Notes: generated by a model from the letters alone, not told the origin. A stretch of 34,522 nt of DNA from SZUA-117 sp964630795 (GCA_964630795.1 CAZVWF010000021.1:1-34522); one strand, 5' to 3'. Positions 1-8,338 are shown, numbered from the stretch's first letter. Program-made: numbers and translations.

Positions 1-189
1 ACCGTTCGACGGGCGCGGTCGCGAAGCTACCTGCCCGGACACGGGCCAGGATGGCTCGGGTCAATCCCACCCTCTCCGACACTATCCGGCGTCAAGCCCC
101 GGTTCATTCAGGTCAAACATCAGTCTATCGAGAGCCAGGTCTTCAGAACCTCTCTCATCAACCAAAACAGGCCGGGTTAGCACATAAGG

Positions 190-672
190 TCAATAGCCTG
201 AAATATCACACTGGCCATTCGTCATGGCTTCTTGCAATGGATTTTCGACGTCCGTCCCATCAATCGTATATGTTGCTCTGATCCTATCCTCGGTCACCTG
301 GGCATCTACATCAGTGGTCTTGGCGGCAGCAACATCTCGATAATATTGTGCAATGGCAGTCCTTAACTCGGGGTTATATCGGCAGTTCATCTGGCCGTCG
401 TTTGGCATCTCTTCGACGTATAGACAGATACCAGCTTCTTCACCAACCACTGCTTTAACCATTGTTTCACCCGTAAAGGGGTGTGAAAACTGACACTTAT
501 ACGGCGTGCATAGCTCCAGATGGTCTGGAAACTCATCGCATGATAGAGGTAACTCTGCGGCCTTATCCTCGGTTTTAGTTACCTCAATATCTGCCGAAGA
601 TTCGTCAGCTGAAGTCACCTGTGCACTTCCCAGAATCACAATGGCCAGATAGAGGATGAAATATTTACTCAT
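190..672 (-). CDS. Small exported cysteine-rich protein, unknown function
   Basis: Not recognised. The 160-residue product starts with a hydrophobic signal peptide (about residues 4-18, likely cleaved near A22 before DESS), so it should act in the periplasm or outside the cell. The mature part is acidic and holds six cysteines (C45, C55, C60, C83, C97, C155), an even number that would suit three disulfides. C55 and C60 sit in a compact LCTPYKC segment. It lies 38 bp downstream of the lipoprotein gene on the same strand and may be cotranscribed with it. There is no obvious Shine-Dalgarno sequence next to the ATG. The combination of signal peptide, cysteine pattern and normal composition makes a real gene likely; the function is open. 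Confidence 0.7.
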   Translation of the reverse strand: MSKYFILYLAIVILGSAQVTSADESSADIEVTKTEDKAAELPLSCDEFPDHLELCTPYKCQFSHPFTGETMVKAVVGEEAGICLYVEEMPNDGQMNCRYNPELRTAIAQYYRDVAAAKTTDVDAQVTEDRIRATYTIDGTDVENPLQEAMTNGQCDISGY

Positions 673-710
673 AACATGACCAATATACCGAATGGGTAAA
701 ATCCTTTCGA

Positions 711-2069
711 TCAGCTAAATTCTCCGAAAATCCAGCTCCACAAGGAGCCGAAAGAGGTAAATGTTTGCCCATCACAGGTCAGTGGATCAGCATCCCGTTC
801 TGCCTCCGTGATGATGAAGTCACTGCGGTTTGCGCCAAAGCTACTGTAGCCGGAGAAAATATCGGACTCTATTAGCTCAAAGTATGAAACGTAACGCACT
901 CCTGCGGTTGTATTGATGTGTGCGCCAATATCAAAATCATGGGTGGTGGAACCGTCACTCACCATACGAGCATAGCCCAACTGCTGGCCTGAACTAACCG
1001 ACGAGCCGGCGACCAGTTCACTTGACATCAGGTCAATATGAAAAAGAACAGTGAGCACGGCAGGGTTACTTTCAGAGCGAATAAAAACTCTCTGATCGGT
1101 CACACCGTCATCCACGAATCCTTCCCACTCGGTATTTAGCAGGACAATTGTTCCAGCAAAGGGTGCGAACACCGGCACGTTGTTGTTCAGTCGCTCTTCA
1201 AGTTTGGGCGAGAAGTAGTGTTTCATCGACCGGCATGATTCAACGCTGTCACTGTAGTCATGCCCTGCAGCAGAGCGAAATAACGAAATATCCTCAATGT
1301 AGGTTGCGACGTCGGTAAAATCTGCAGTCGCTAATTGGGGGACCGCCTGATTAACCAGGTCGAACGTCGCGCAATCTCCAAGAGTTCCATATTCGTTCAA
1401 TACAAAATTAGAGCCGCCGAACGACACATCAATTGCAGCTGTCACTGTTGCTTCATCGGATGAAATAGTTACATCGTAGTCGAGCGTGTAATCACCACTG
1501 GTAGCCTGAAGCAACAAGTTGTTACCGTTTCGGGAGCCGGTCGCTGGCAAGGCAGTCGATCCGAGTGGTTCGAGCACGACCTCATAAGTCTCAAGTCCAT
1601 TATCGTTGTGGATCAGTAGCTTGTTAAATCCTCCGTGACAGTAGGTCGTTGTTAGTGAAGGGGGATCCTCAACGGTGATCTCGACCTCATCGGTTCCAGC
1701 AAGGTTACCTGGATCGGTTGCCGTAAGCTCAAATGTAAGGACTTCCGGATTGCCTTCGGTGACATCCGGGGCGGTAAAGCTTGCCGTTGCAGTGTCTGCG
1801 TTACTTAACGTCACTGCTGAACCACCTGTCTGCACCCAGGAATAACTTATAGCGTCTCCATTAGCATCCGTAGCGCTGCCTGACAGGGTAACCAGGGTTA
1901 ATTCCTGAACGGTCGTATCAGGGCCGGCATTAGCAACGGGGGCAGCTGGCGGTGGTGGTGGCGGTGGTGCGGGGGGAGGCGGAGAAGAACCGCCGTAACC
2001 TCCACCTCCACTGCATGCAGCCGCTGCCAAACCCAAAAAAAGGGCCAATACTGGTTTTAAAAAATACAT
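711..2069 (-). CDS. Outer-membrane lipoprotein with PKD-like domain and LytM/M23-like C-terminal domain
   Basis: The 452-residue product has a lipoprotein signal ending in LAAAAC (C19), with Ser at +2, which predicts outer-membrane sorting. A Gly-rich and then Pro-rich linker (about residues 20-43) leads to a PKD/Ig-like domain (about 44-134; it starts VANAGPDTTV). A middle beta-rich region of about 140-260 is unassigned. The last part, about 275-440, resembles an M23/LytM fold: PVFAPFAGTIV, then FHIDL, then SGQQLGYA, then DFDIGAHI. The canonical M23 zinc ligands (HxGxD and HLHFE-type) are not intact, so peptidase activity is doubtful and a binding role is more likely. The domain assignment rests on motif spacing only. 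It is downstream of the Rieske oxygenase gene by 77 bp and upstream of the cysteine-rich protein gene. Confidence 0.75.
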   Translation of the reverse strand: MYFLKPVLALFLGLAAAACSGGGGYGGSSPPPPAPPPPPPPAAPVANAGPDTTVQELTLVTLSGSATDANGDAISYSWVQTGGSAVTLSNADTATASFTAPDVTEGNPEVLTFELTATDPGNLAGTDEVEITVEDPPSLTTTYCHGGFNKLLIHNDNGLETYEVVLEPLGSTALPATGSRNGNNLLLQATSGDYTLDYDVTISSDEATVTAAIDVSFGGSNFVLNEYGTLGDCATFDLVNQAVPQLATADFTDVATYIEDISLFRSAAGHDYSDSVESCRSMKHYFSPKLEERLNNNVPVFAPFAGTIVLLNTEWEGFVDDGVTDQRVFIRSESNPAVLTVLFHIDLMSSELVAGSSVSSGQQLGYARMVSDGSTTHDFDIGAHINTTAGVRYVSYFELIESDIFSGYSSFGANRSDFIITEAERDADPLTCDGQTFTSFGSLWSWIFGEFS

Positions 2070-2146
2070 TGAGCACTCCGTTGTAGGTACTTATCAAGTG
2101 GTGCTGCGTCGCCCCCGATGCTCAAGTGAATACGCGGACAAGGGTG

Positions 2147-3175
2147 TTACGGGGATTCCCCAGACTCACTGAGAATCAATTTGTCGAGTTTGCGTCGAAA
2201 TTGCAATGGTGCCGCATCCAGTCCCAGGTTGATGTGACGGGTAGTTTCATTGGCGATCCCTTTATGCACTGCCTCCAGTACGTCACGATCTTCAAGGAAC
2301 GCCGCCCTGGCGCCGGATGCAATCGATGCAGTGACTTCTTCGTTATCCGGCTCGGTATTACGGTGCTGGAGCCAGTAATAGCGCGTGTTATTCGCATCAA
2401 TCGGTGTCATGAAATGATACGAGATCATGACATACGTTGACTCGTCGACTTTAAAATCCGGCCCACCCTTCCCCGCAGGAACGTAGACCCCTTTGTTAAT
2501 CGCGGTGCAGGGATACTGCGCCTCATAATACTGGTAACGATCGCATTCTCCTTCGAACTGGACAAGAGGCGCGTAGAAAGGCGGGGGTCTGTTTCCGTAT
2601 ATCCATCGATGGACAATGAGCCCGTCGTCGGTTTCCACGATCTCCAGTGGTGTGTTATCCGTACCAGGGGCCGCAAAGGAATCGCGGTGAACCCAGGCGA
2701 CATGTGAAGGGTCAAGGAGGTTGTCCATGACGTAAAGATAGTTGCAGGCTAATGTTAACGCGTCGCCCGTCGTAATTTTCCAATCCGGGTTGTCGTAGTT
2801 TTCGATGCTGACAATCAAGACGTCATCAGCAAGGTCGGCATTACCCATCCAGATCCAAACCAAACCCCACCTGTCGACTGCAGGATAGCTGCGAACCACG
2901 GCCGAAGCCGGGATTCGATCTTGTGTCGGCGCGGCAACACATTGCCCGGAGCGATCGAACTGCAACCCGTGATAGCCGCATTCGACAACGTCATTTAGCA
3001 AGCGGCCTTTGGACAATGGTAATCGTCGGTGTGGGCAGGAATCTTCCAGGGCAACAGGATCGCCACTCCCGGTACGGTACAGGACGATGTTCTCATCCAG
3101 TATACGAAGCGCGGTCAGTTTCGCCCCAATGTCCGAGGAGAGTGCCGCCACATACCAGCTATTTCTCAGGTACAT
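2147..3175 (-). CDS. Rieske 2Fe-2S ring-hydroxylating-type oxygenase, VanA-like
   Basis: The 342-residue product has the length and layout of VanA-type Rieske non-haem iron oxygenases. The Rieske cluster motif is complete: C47-x-H49, sixteen residues, then C66-x2-H69 (CPHRR and CGYHG). The mononuclear iron site is visible as D151-N-x2-D155-x2-H158-x4-H163. Such enzymes use O2 and electrons from a reductase for O- or N-demethylation or hydroxylation of small organic substrates in the cytoplasm. No ferredoxin-reductase gene (VanB-like) is in the window, so electrons must come from elsewhere. The gene follows the CMD-like gene by 36 bp. A GGA lies 8 nt before the ATG. The family is clear; the substrate cannot be read from the sequence. 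Confidence 0.9.
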   Translation of the reverse strand: MYLRNSWYVAALSSDIGAKLTALRILDENIVLYRTGSGDPVALEDSCPHRRLPLSKGRLLNDVVECGYHGLQFDRSGQCVAAPTQDRIPASAVVRSYPAVDRWGLVWIWMGNADLADDVLIVSIENYDNPDWKITTGDALTLACNYLYVMDNLLDPSHVAWVHRDSFAAPGTDNTPLEIVETDDGLIVHRWIYGNRPPPFYAPLVQFEGECDRYQYYEAQYPCTAINKGVYVPAGKGGPDFKVDESTYVMISYHFMTPIDANNTRYYWLQHRNTEPDNEEVTASIASGARAAFLEDRDVLEAVHKGIANETTRHINLGLDAAPLQFRRKLDKLILSESGESP

Positions 3176-3211
3176 GAACTATTCCAGCATGGTCGATGAC
3201 ACCATGGCGGG

Positions 3212-3784
3212 CTATTCGTAGTAGCCAATTGAATCACCATCCGTAGTTACACCCAACCCATTCAGCAACCGATTCGAATAATTGAAATAAGCGACCACCT
3301 GATTTACCTCGAGAATTTCGCCATCCGTACAATCGTTTTCGCGAAGCGTGGCAATATCCGAGGCCTCCATCGTTGCCACATCGGTCGTTAGTTTCGCCGC
3401 ATAACGCAATAGCGCAAGCTGTTTAGCCTGAAATTCCGTCTCCGGTGTGCCGGCATTCAGGCAGTCCAGAATGTCATCACATCGCCCATCATCGTCAAGC
3501 AGTCGCCTCGCATTCATGAAATGATGGGTCAGGCTGTATGCGCAATCGTTCTTGATGCTGACGTAAGAGGCTACGACCTCCAGAAACCACAATGGCAACG
3601 TGATATCCGGGTGGTGCAACACACTGCGGTAGAGCGTCACGTGGCCATGCATCGTGTGGGGCCGCAGGGAGTGCACCTTCATGACGTTGTCGACCGTACC
3701 ATGCGGCGTCCTTGCCTCATCATATAGTTCCCGCAGAACGCCAGTCGCCTCGTCCTCTGGAATCATTTTAATCCAAGATGTCAT
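3212..3784 (-). CDS. Carboxymuconolactone decarboxylase/AhpD-like peroxidase-related protein
   Basis: The 190-residue protein starts at the ATG at 3784, preceded by GGGAG with 6 nt spacing; a TTG one codon upstream is also open. It has the helical CMD/AhpD layout and the N-terminal MTSWIKMIPE pattern of peroxidase-related members. The family active site is Glu followed by CxxCxxxH. Here E69 and the histidines H87/H88 are kept, but the motif reads CAYSLTHH: C81 is present and the second cysteine is Ser84. A CxxS form cannot make the intramolecular disulfide of AhpD, so a peroxiredoxin-reducing role is unlikely without another thiol. It sits between the PhnZ-like gene (42 bp upstream) and the Rieske gene (36 bp downstream), probably in one operon. 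Confidence 0.85.
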   Translation of the reverse strand: MTSWIKMIPEDEATGVLRELYDEARTPHGTVDNVMKVHSLRPHTMHGHVTLYRSVLHHPDITLPLWFLEVVASYVSIKNDCAYSLTHHFMNARRLLDDDGRCDDILDCLNAGTPETEFQAKQLALLRYAAKLTTDVATMEASDIATLRENDCTDGEILEVNQVVAYFNYSNRLLNGLGVTTDGDSIGYYE

Positions 3785-3826
3785 CAACTACTCCCGGCAC
3801 CAATCCGACACGACCGCCAGCACACC

Positions 3827-4474
3827 TTAGGAAACAGACGGTGAGCCGGAGAACACTCGCCGCACCATCGGCTCGAAAAACTCGATCGGCAAACTCTCCA
3901 TGTTCGGATTGATTGCTACGATATCGTAACGCTCGACAAATTCCGCGGTCCAATCGAAATACTTATGGCCTCGCCATTGTTCACGGGCATTGATGAAGTC
4001 GGGATCATCCGGCTCATAAAAACCGTGCAGATGTATTCGCTGGAATATCTCATGGTACTCGAGCATCCAAATGTTCTTCTCAGAAACGAACGGTCGCAGC
4101 AGGTCGGCAGCGAAGCGGCCATGATTTTCGGGGCAGATGATGAACCCGGCGTCGTGGAACAGGCCTGCGACAATCGTATCCTCATCGTGGCCATCGTTGT
4201 GCAGCATCGTCGCCGTCTGCAGGCAATGCTCGTAGTTATTAATCAGGTAGCCGAACGTCGGCGCATCTCGTGACGCCAACAGGAACTCGAGTGCCTGCCT
4301 AGCGCGTTCCTCTGCCTGGTAGACGGCACGCTGGCGATTCATCACTTTCCAGTCTTCGGCGCTGTAGTCGTCCATATTGCATGGTTCTATGTACTGCCAG
4401 CCAGGGCGCAGCAGTGGATCGCGCTCACCGGCCTTTCGGCGCACGGGTGGGTAGGTTGTCTTCTCGCTTGTCAT
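3827..4474 (-). CDS. HD-domain protein resembling PhnZ-type diiron oxygenases
   Basis: The 215-residue protein carries an HD fold with a ligand set that matches PhnZ/TmpB-type mixed-valence diiron oxygenases rather than ordinary phosphohydrolases: H83, H107-D108, H118, H141 and D184 (the last in RYDIVAINP, recalling the FxRxDxxAxxP tail of PhnZ). PhnZ cleaves the C-P bond of 2-amino-1-hydroxyethylphosphonate, and relatives act on other small hydroxylated compounds. The reaction here is unknown. The N-terminal 60 residues are charged and not assigned. The gene starts 3 bp after the nhaC-like stop, with an AAGG inside the end of that gene, so translation is probably coupled. Its neighbours are an antiporter, a CMD-like protein and a Rieske oxygenase, which suggests a small catabolic cassette. 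A phosphohydrolase remains possible. Confidence 0.8.
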   Translation of the reverse strand: MTSEKTTYPPVRRKAGERDPLLRPGWQYIEPCNMDDYSAEDWKVMNRQRAVYQAEERARQALEFLLASRDAPTFGYLINNYEHCLQTATMLHNDGHDEDTIVAGLFHDAGFIICPENHGRFAADLLRPFVSEKNIWMLEYHEIFQRIHLHGFYEPDDPDFINAREQWRGHKYFDWTAEFVERYDIVAINPNMESLPIEFFEPMVRRVFSGSPSVS

Positions 4475-4477
4475 GAC

Positions 4478-5863
4478 TTACGAACCTTTACGCTGCCGGA
4501 ATATTCCAAAACCCATGTAGGCGAGAATAATGGATAACAATGGATTGACGTAGTTAAAGAACGCCCATGGGCCGTATTCCAGCGGTGACATGGCCAGCAC
4601 TCCCGTAATAAACGCTCCCGACGTTGTCCAGGGGATTAACGATGTACTGAGTGTGGCGCCTTCTTCCAGGCACCGGGAAAGCATGTGTTTCTCGAGATTA
4701 TCCTGTTCGTATGCGTCTTTGAATATCTGCCCGCCAAAGATGATGGAGAGATAGCCTTCGCCCATGCTCATGTTGGTGACGACGCCGGCGCCTATAGTGG
4801 TTGCGATCAGGCTAGCGGAACGCCTGATACGTTTCAGCAGCCCGCTTAGCAAAACTCGTACGAAACCCGCTCGATCGAGGATACCGCCGAGCGATAAAGC
4901 CAATAACGCGAGTGACATCGTCCACATCATGTTCACGATACCCCCCCGGCTCAGGAGTACATCGAGACGTTCGAGGCCCGTGTCAGAGGCATAACCGGTG
5001 TGCAGGCTGTTCAGCACCTCCGAAACGGTTCTATCTTGCATTGCGACGGCCAGCACTGCTGCGGTAGCAACACTCCCCAGCATGCTGGCTTCGGCGGGCG
5101 TTCGTCTGATACTGAGGACGAGCAGCACGATCAACGGCAGCAGAGTCAGCGGGCTAATTGCGAATTCAATCTCGAGGTGCTGCTTTAGTTCGAGCAGTTC
5201 CTGCGCCGAAAATGCCTGGCCGCTGTAACCCAGGCCGACGAACGTGAACATGAGCAGGCAAATGACGTATGTAGGGACGGTCGTATACATCATCGACTTG
5301 ATATGAGCGTAAAGATCCGTATCTGCGCTCATTGCAGCGAGATTGGTGGTATCCGACACGGGCGACATCTTGTCGCCGAAGCTCGCACCAGAGACGACCA
5401 TGCCGGCTACCAGCGGCAGTGGAATACCTAGCGCACCGCCAAGCCCCATGAGGACAACACCGATCGTGCCTATCGTCCCCCACGCCGTACCCGTCGCGAG
5501 CGACATGAGGCTGCACAGTAGCAAACCGGCTGGCAGAAAGATGGCTGGGTGCAGTAAGTCCAGGCCATAGTAAATGAGGCCACCGATCGTCCCGCCTTCG
5601 ATCAGGGCGGCGATCAGAACGCCGATTAGAAAAAAGATAAAGATTGCGCCAAGGCCTTTTTCGATCCCGGAGATCATTCCGGACTTGATCCCCTGGAAGT
5701 GAAAGCCCAGCAATGCAGCATGACCCGCAACCCATACGAGGGCGATCAACAGCAGGCTGTGCAAGCTGATATCCAGCCACAGTAATCCGGCGATCACGAT
5801 TACGACGACCCCGCCGAAACAAACCAGGGACTGCAAAAAACCGGGGGCTTGTGGGCCCTTCAT
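4478..5863 (-). CDS. NhaC-family Na+/H+ antiporter or related transporter (first copy)
   Basis: This 461-residue inner-membrane protein has about ten or more hydrophobic segments and the NhaC signature GDKMSPVSDTT after VVSGASF. A second conserved stretch, TNMSMGEGY, lies near residue 375. I chose the ATG at 5863 because AGGAG ends 7 nt upstream of it. A frame open further upstream adds 13 residues but has no ribosome site and would overlap the preceding gene. NhaC members exchange Na+ for H+, and some relatives (MleN) exchange organic acids. Linkage to the PhnZ-like, CMD-like and Rieske genes makes substrate uptake by this copy a reasonable alternative to pH or sodium homeostasis. The ribosome site overlaps the stop codon of the upstream small gene. 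Confidence 0.9.
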   Translation of the reverse strand: MKGPQAPGFLQSLVCFGGVVVIVIAGLLWLDISLHSLLLIALVWVAGHAALLGFHFQGIKSGMISGIEKGLGAIFIFFLIGVLIAALIEGGTIGGLIYYGLDLLHPAIFLPAGLLLCSLMSLATGTAWGTIGTIGVVLMGLGGALGIPLPLVAGMVVSGASFGDKMSPVSDTTNLAAMSADTDLYAHIKSMMYTTVPTYVICLLMFTFVGLGYSGQAFSAQELLELKQHLEIEFAISPLTLLPLIVLLVLSIRRTPAEASMLGSVATAAVLAVAMQDRTVSEVLNSLHTGYASDTGLERLDVLLSRGGIVNMMWTMSLALLALSLGGILDRAGFVRVLLSGLLKRIRRSASLIATTIGAGVVTNMSMGEGYLSIIFGGQIFKDAYEQDNLEKHMLSRCLEEGATLSTSLIPWTTSGAFITGVLAMSPLEYGPWAFFNYVNPLLSIILAYMGFGIFRQRKGS

Positions 5864-5867
5864 CGAT

Positions 5868-6155
5868 CTACTCCTGTGCAGCGGGTGGCTGCATGCTAAC
5901 AAAAAGCGGCGCTATCGCTTCAGCCCGTCCAAGACACTCCGATAACGCGAATGGCTTGTCGGGGTGCTGGGCAGCATAGGCAAGCACCTGACCCTGCCAG
6001 TATCCCTGGCCTGTTGCTTTACCGGTTTTATCAACAGGAAGCCCCAGGTAATTTCCTTCCCGGTACAGGCGTCCAGTATCAATCGACAAGTCAACGACTT
6101 CCTGAGAGAGTCGACTGCAAATCTGGCTGTACGCGCTGGAAGCCGGTTTTCTCAC
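5868..6155 (-). CDS. Possible small protein upstream of the nhaC-like gene, unknown
   Basis: Not recognised. The frame is 95 codons long, starting at a GTG (no ATG is available before an in-frame TGA upstream) and ending in TAG 4 bp before the NhaC start. The product is soluble, with no signal peptide or membrane segment and an unremarkable composition (for example YREGNYLGLPVDKTGKATG). The tight junction with nhaC favours a real, translationally coupled gene. No good Shine-Dalgarno sequence precedes the GTG, and the 369 bp upstream contain no clear gene, so this could also be the tail of a decayed longer gene. Confidence is limited. Confidence 0.4.
   Translation of the reverse strand: MRKPASSAYSQICSRLSQEVVDLSIDTGRLYREGNYLGLPVDKTGKATGQGYWQGQVLAYAAQHPDKPFALSECLGRAEAIAPLFVSMQPPAAQE
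5871..5875 (-). promoter_or_regulatory. Ribosome binding site deciding the first nhaC-like start
   Basis: On the minus strand AGGAG is followed by 7 nt and the ATG at 5863. The last G-adjacent bases run straight into the TAG stop of the upstream small frame, so termination and re-initiation are nearly superimposed. This supports the shorter NhaC start. Confidence 0.7.
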
Positions 6156-6485
6156 GGATGGGGACGCGCAGGGGAAAGAGCAACCAACCGGTCCAATGCG
6201 AACTGATCGTCAGGAGTTAGCTGTACCACTCTCCGTCGGACCATGAAAACTGCCTGGATTGAGATTGATCCGGACAATGTTGACAAGAAACCGGCAGGCC
6301 TGCGTCAGACCCTTCCCGGGTGGGATACATCGTTGAGTGGAAGAGCAACGCAACAAGTCCGCTCCGGGATCATCGGCGCACCTTCCACAGAACGTCCATG
6401 CGATCGAGGCCCTTTCGCCAGACTCAGCCCGACCGGTGGCGACTAATGCTCCAGCGCCGGCACTGTTAAGTCGCCAGGCCTGTTT
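6156..6485. other. Non-coding or decayed stretch between the small frame and the terminator
   Basis: Together with the adjacent terminator this is a 369 bp gap between two minus-strand genes. A minus-strand frame stays open for about 80 codons (roughly 6480 to 6212) and a 67-codon plus-strand frame starts at 6243, but neither has a good ribosome site or a sequence I recognise. No repeat, tRNA or convincing promoter was seen. A promoter for the nhaC operon should lie here but I could not pick it out. Confidence 0.4.
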
Positions 6486-6516
6486 AAAAAGGCGACCGGA
6501 AACTTCCGGCCGCCTT
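6486..6516 (-). terminator. Rho-independent terminator after the SnoaL-like gene
   Basis: Read on the minus strand, GGCGGCCGG, a 6-nt loop AAGTTT, and CCGGTCGCC form a nine-pair stem (one G-U pair), extended by two A-U pairs, followed by TTTTT. It begins 8 bp after the stop of the SnoaL-like gene and separates that gene from the nhaC operon downstream. Confidence 0.9.
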
Positions 6517-6524
6517 CACTGCTG

Positions 6525-7007
6525 CTAGTTGCCGCTGGTCGGAGACGCATGTGCGTGCGCAATCCCCCATTCGCCACCTTCCTTGACGAGCACCAACGTT
6601 ACCCATACCGGCTGACCGGGAGCTGGGGGTCGATTATGGGGAAAGTTGTTGTAAACCTGGACGTAACTCGCTACTGCCACATTGCCGTAAATCGCAACCT
6701 GCGGTGACTCGATCGTAGTGATGATCTCTGTCTTGCCGCCATTGAGCGCTTCGTTTGCATCGCGATTCGCTTTTTGAAGGCGGAAGTTCACTGCCTGATC
6801 GGAGCGCCGTTGTCCGGCTACGATATGAACTCGATCATCCCTTATCATCTCGGACTGGGCTTCGAGATCTCCCTCAAGGTCACCATACTGCTGGATAAAA
6901 GCCAGTACATCATCCTTGTCGTCTGCTAATGCATTGGGCATGTAGCCGAGGCTTACGAGAGCCAAAGATATCACGGTCAGGAAACTCCGCTTAATGAAAT
7001 TACGCAT
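6525..7007 (-). CDS. Exported SnoaL/NTF2-like protein
   Basis: The 160-residue product has a signal peptide (basic MRNFIKR start, hydrophobic core, likely cleavage after ALA at about residue 28), so it is periplasmic. The remainder fits the SnoaL/DUF4440 branch of the NTF2-like cone fold: an N-terminal helix (KDDVLAFIQQYGDLEGD), a middle strand with AIYGNVAVASYVQVY, and a C-terminal VTLVLVKEGGEWGIAHAHAS. Family members bind or isomerise small molecules, but many have no known activity. AAGGA lies about 10 nt upstream of the ATG. It appears to be a single-gene unit closed by a strong terminator, and follows the MalY-like gene after a 164 bp gap. Confidence 0.8.
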   Translation of the reverse strand: MRNFIKRSFLTVISLALVSLGYMPNALADDKDDVLAFIQQYGDLEGDLEAQSEMIRDDRVHIVAGQRRSDQAVNFRLQKANRDANEALNGGKTEIITTIESPQVAIYGNVAVASYVQVYNNFPHNRPPAPGQPVWVTLVLVKEGGEWGIAHAHASPTSGN

Positions 7008-7171
7008 CTTTTCGATCCTTTTTATAATTGTTTACTCATCAGGAGAGCGGCATCGAATAGCCGACCCTGAGCATTGATCTCATGCCAGACCAAGCGTAGC
7101 AGAGAATCGAACCTCAATGAATTTGCTGAACTGCCCCGCATATCGAGTAACGCTATGACGAGCAATGATCC

Positions 7172-8338
7172 TTAAGCCACTATAGCCCGTCGAACCCCCT
7201 CCAGTCCCTGCTCGAGCGTTCCCCTCGGGCAGGCGATATTCATGCGAAAGAACCCTTCGCCCTGCGGACCGAAGTCAGTACCGCTGTAGAGGCCGACGCC
7301 ACCGTTATTCACAAGTCGATCCATGATGTCGTCCTGCGACAAGCCGGTCTGCCTGAAATCCAGCCAGCCCAGATAGGTCCCTTCGGCCGTGACTTTGCGA
7401 ACGCCTGGAACCTGCTCTGCCATGAACCGTTCAGCGACACGGTGGTTCTCCGCAATATAGGCAACGACCGCGTCGACCCAGTCCTCGCAGTGGCGATATC
7501 CGGCGACCATCGCTTCAGCACCGAAAGTACTGTCGTGATTCAACTGCGTCGTGTTCAGGAATGCCTGGTAGCGCTCCCGCAGACCGGCATCAGGCATGAT
7601 CAGCGTTGCCTGGGGAATGCCGGCCGTGTTGAAGGTCTTGTTGGGTGAAATAACGGTGACCGAACGCTTCCCGCCAATAGATCCGTACGGGATATGTTCG
7701 TGTCCGGGCATCACCAGGTCCATGTGCACCTCATCGGATACGACGATCAGGTTGCGACGCTCGGCGAGGTCTGCCAGTGCCGTCAACTCCTCCCTGGTAA
7801 AGACGCGACCGACAGGATTATGCGGACTGCAGAACACGACCATTTTCGTGTTGTCCTCAATCCTCGATTCCATGTCCGCGATGTCGAGATGAAATCGTCC
7901 ATCGTCATCCTCTCGCACCGGACACTCGAGGATGCATCGCTGATTGTCGACCACGAGACCAATCAGCGGCCCGTAAGTTGGCATGGGCACGAGGATACTG
8001 TCACCTGGTTCGGTCAAGAGCGAAATAACACCGTGAATACCTACGATGGAACTCGGGGGACAGAACATCATCCATTCCCGCGGAACGTCCCAGCCGTGTC
8101 GTCGCTTCAGCCAGTCCTCGAGTGCTTCATAATAGCTATCCGACCGAATCCCGTATCCCAGGACCGGGTGCTCGCACCGTGACCTGATGGCATCGAAGAT
8201 CGGCGCCGGTGTTGCGAAGTCCATGTCGGCCACCCAGAAAGGCAACAGGTCCCGGCAACCGAACAATTTCTGGTTGTCATCCCACTTGTAGGAATCAGTA
8301 CCCCGCCGGTCAATCTGACGGTCAAAATTCATATCCAT
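7172..8338 (-). CDS. MalY/PatB-type PLP-dependent C-S lyase (cystathionine beta-lyase-like aminotransferase fold)
   Basis: The 388-residue protein is a fold-type I PLP enzyme close to MalY/PatB. Landmarks are LPFWVADMDF near residues 32-41, GYGI at 61-64, PTYGPL at 120-125, SPHNPVGRV at 171-179, SDEVHMDL at 201-208 (Asp for the PLP pyridine nitrogen) and SPNKTFNTAG with the Schiff-base lysine K234. Enzymes of this group cleave cystathionine or other S-alkyl cysteines to thiol, pyruvate and ammonia; some are aminotransferases. The start overlaps the end of the second nhaC-like gene by 10 bp, so the two are cotranscribed and probably translationally coupled. This ties the lyase to the neighbouring transporter. 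The exact substrate is not visible. Confidence 0.88.
   Translation of the reverse strand: MDMNFDRQIDRRGTDSYKWDDNQKLFGCRDLLPFWVADMDFATPAPIFDAIRSRCEHPVLGYGIRSDSYYEALEDWLKRRHGWDVPREWMMFCPPSSIVGIHGVISLLTEPGDSILVPMPTYGPLIGLVVDNQRCILECPVREDDDGRFHLDIADMESRIEDNTKMVVFCSPHNPVGRVFTREELTALADLAERRNLIVVSDEVHMDLVMPGHEHIPYGSIGGKRSVTVISPNKTFNTAGIPQATLIMPDAGLRERYQAFLNTTQLNHDSTFGAEAMVAGYRHCEDWVDAVVAYIAENHRVAERFMAEQVPGVRKVTAEGTYLGWLDFRQTGLSQDDIMDRLVNNGGVGLYSGTDFGPQGEGFFRMNIACPRGTLEQGLEGVRRAIVA

Noticed and set aside
1..189. Plus-strand frame of 76 codons starting at 51
   Set aside because: It has no ribosome site, runs into the exported-protein gene on the other strand, and resembles no family; nothing is supported in this edge segment.
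6243..6446. Plus-strand 67-codon frame in the gap before the SnoaL-like gene
   Set aside because: No ribosome site, low-quality composition and opposite direction to every neighbour.
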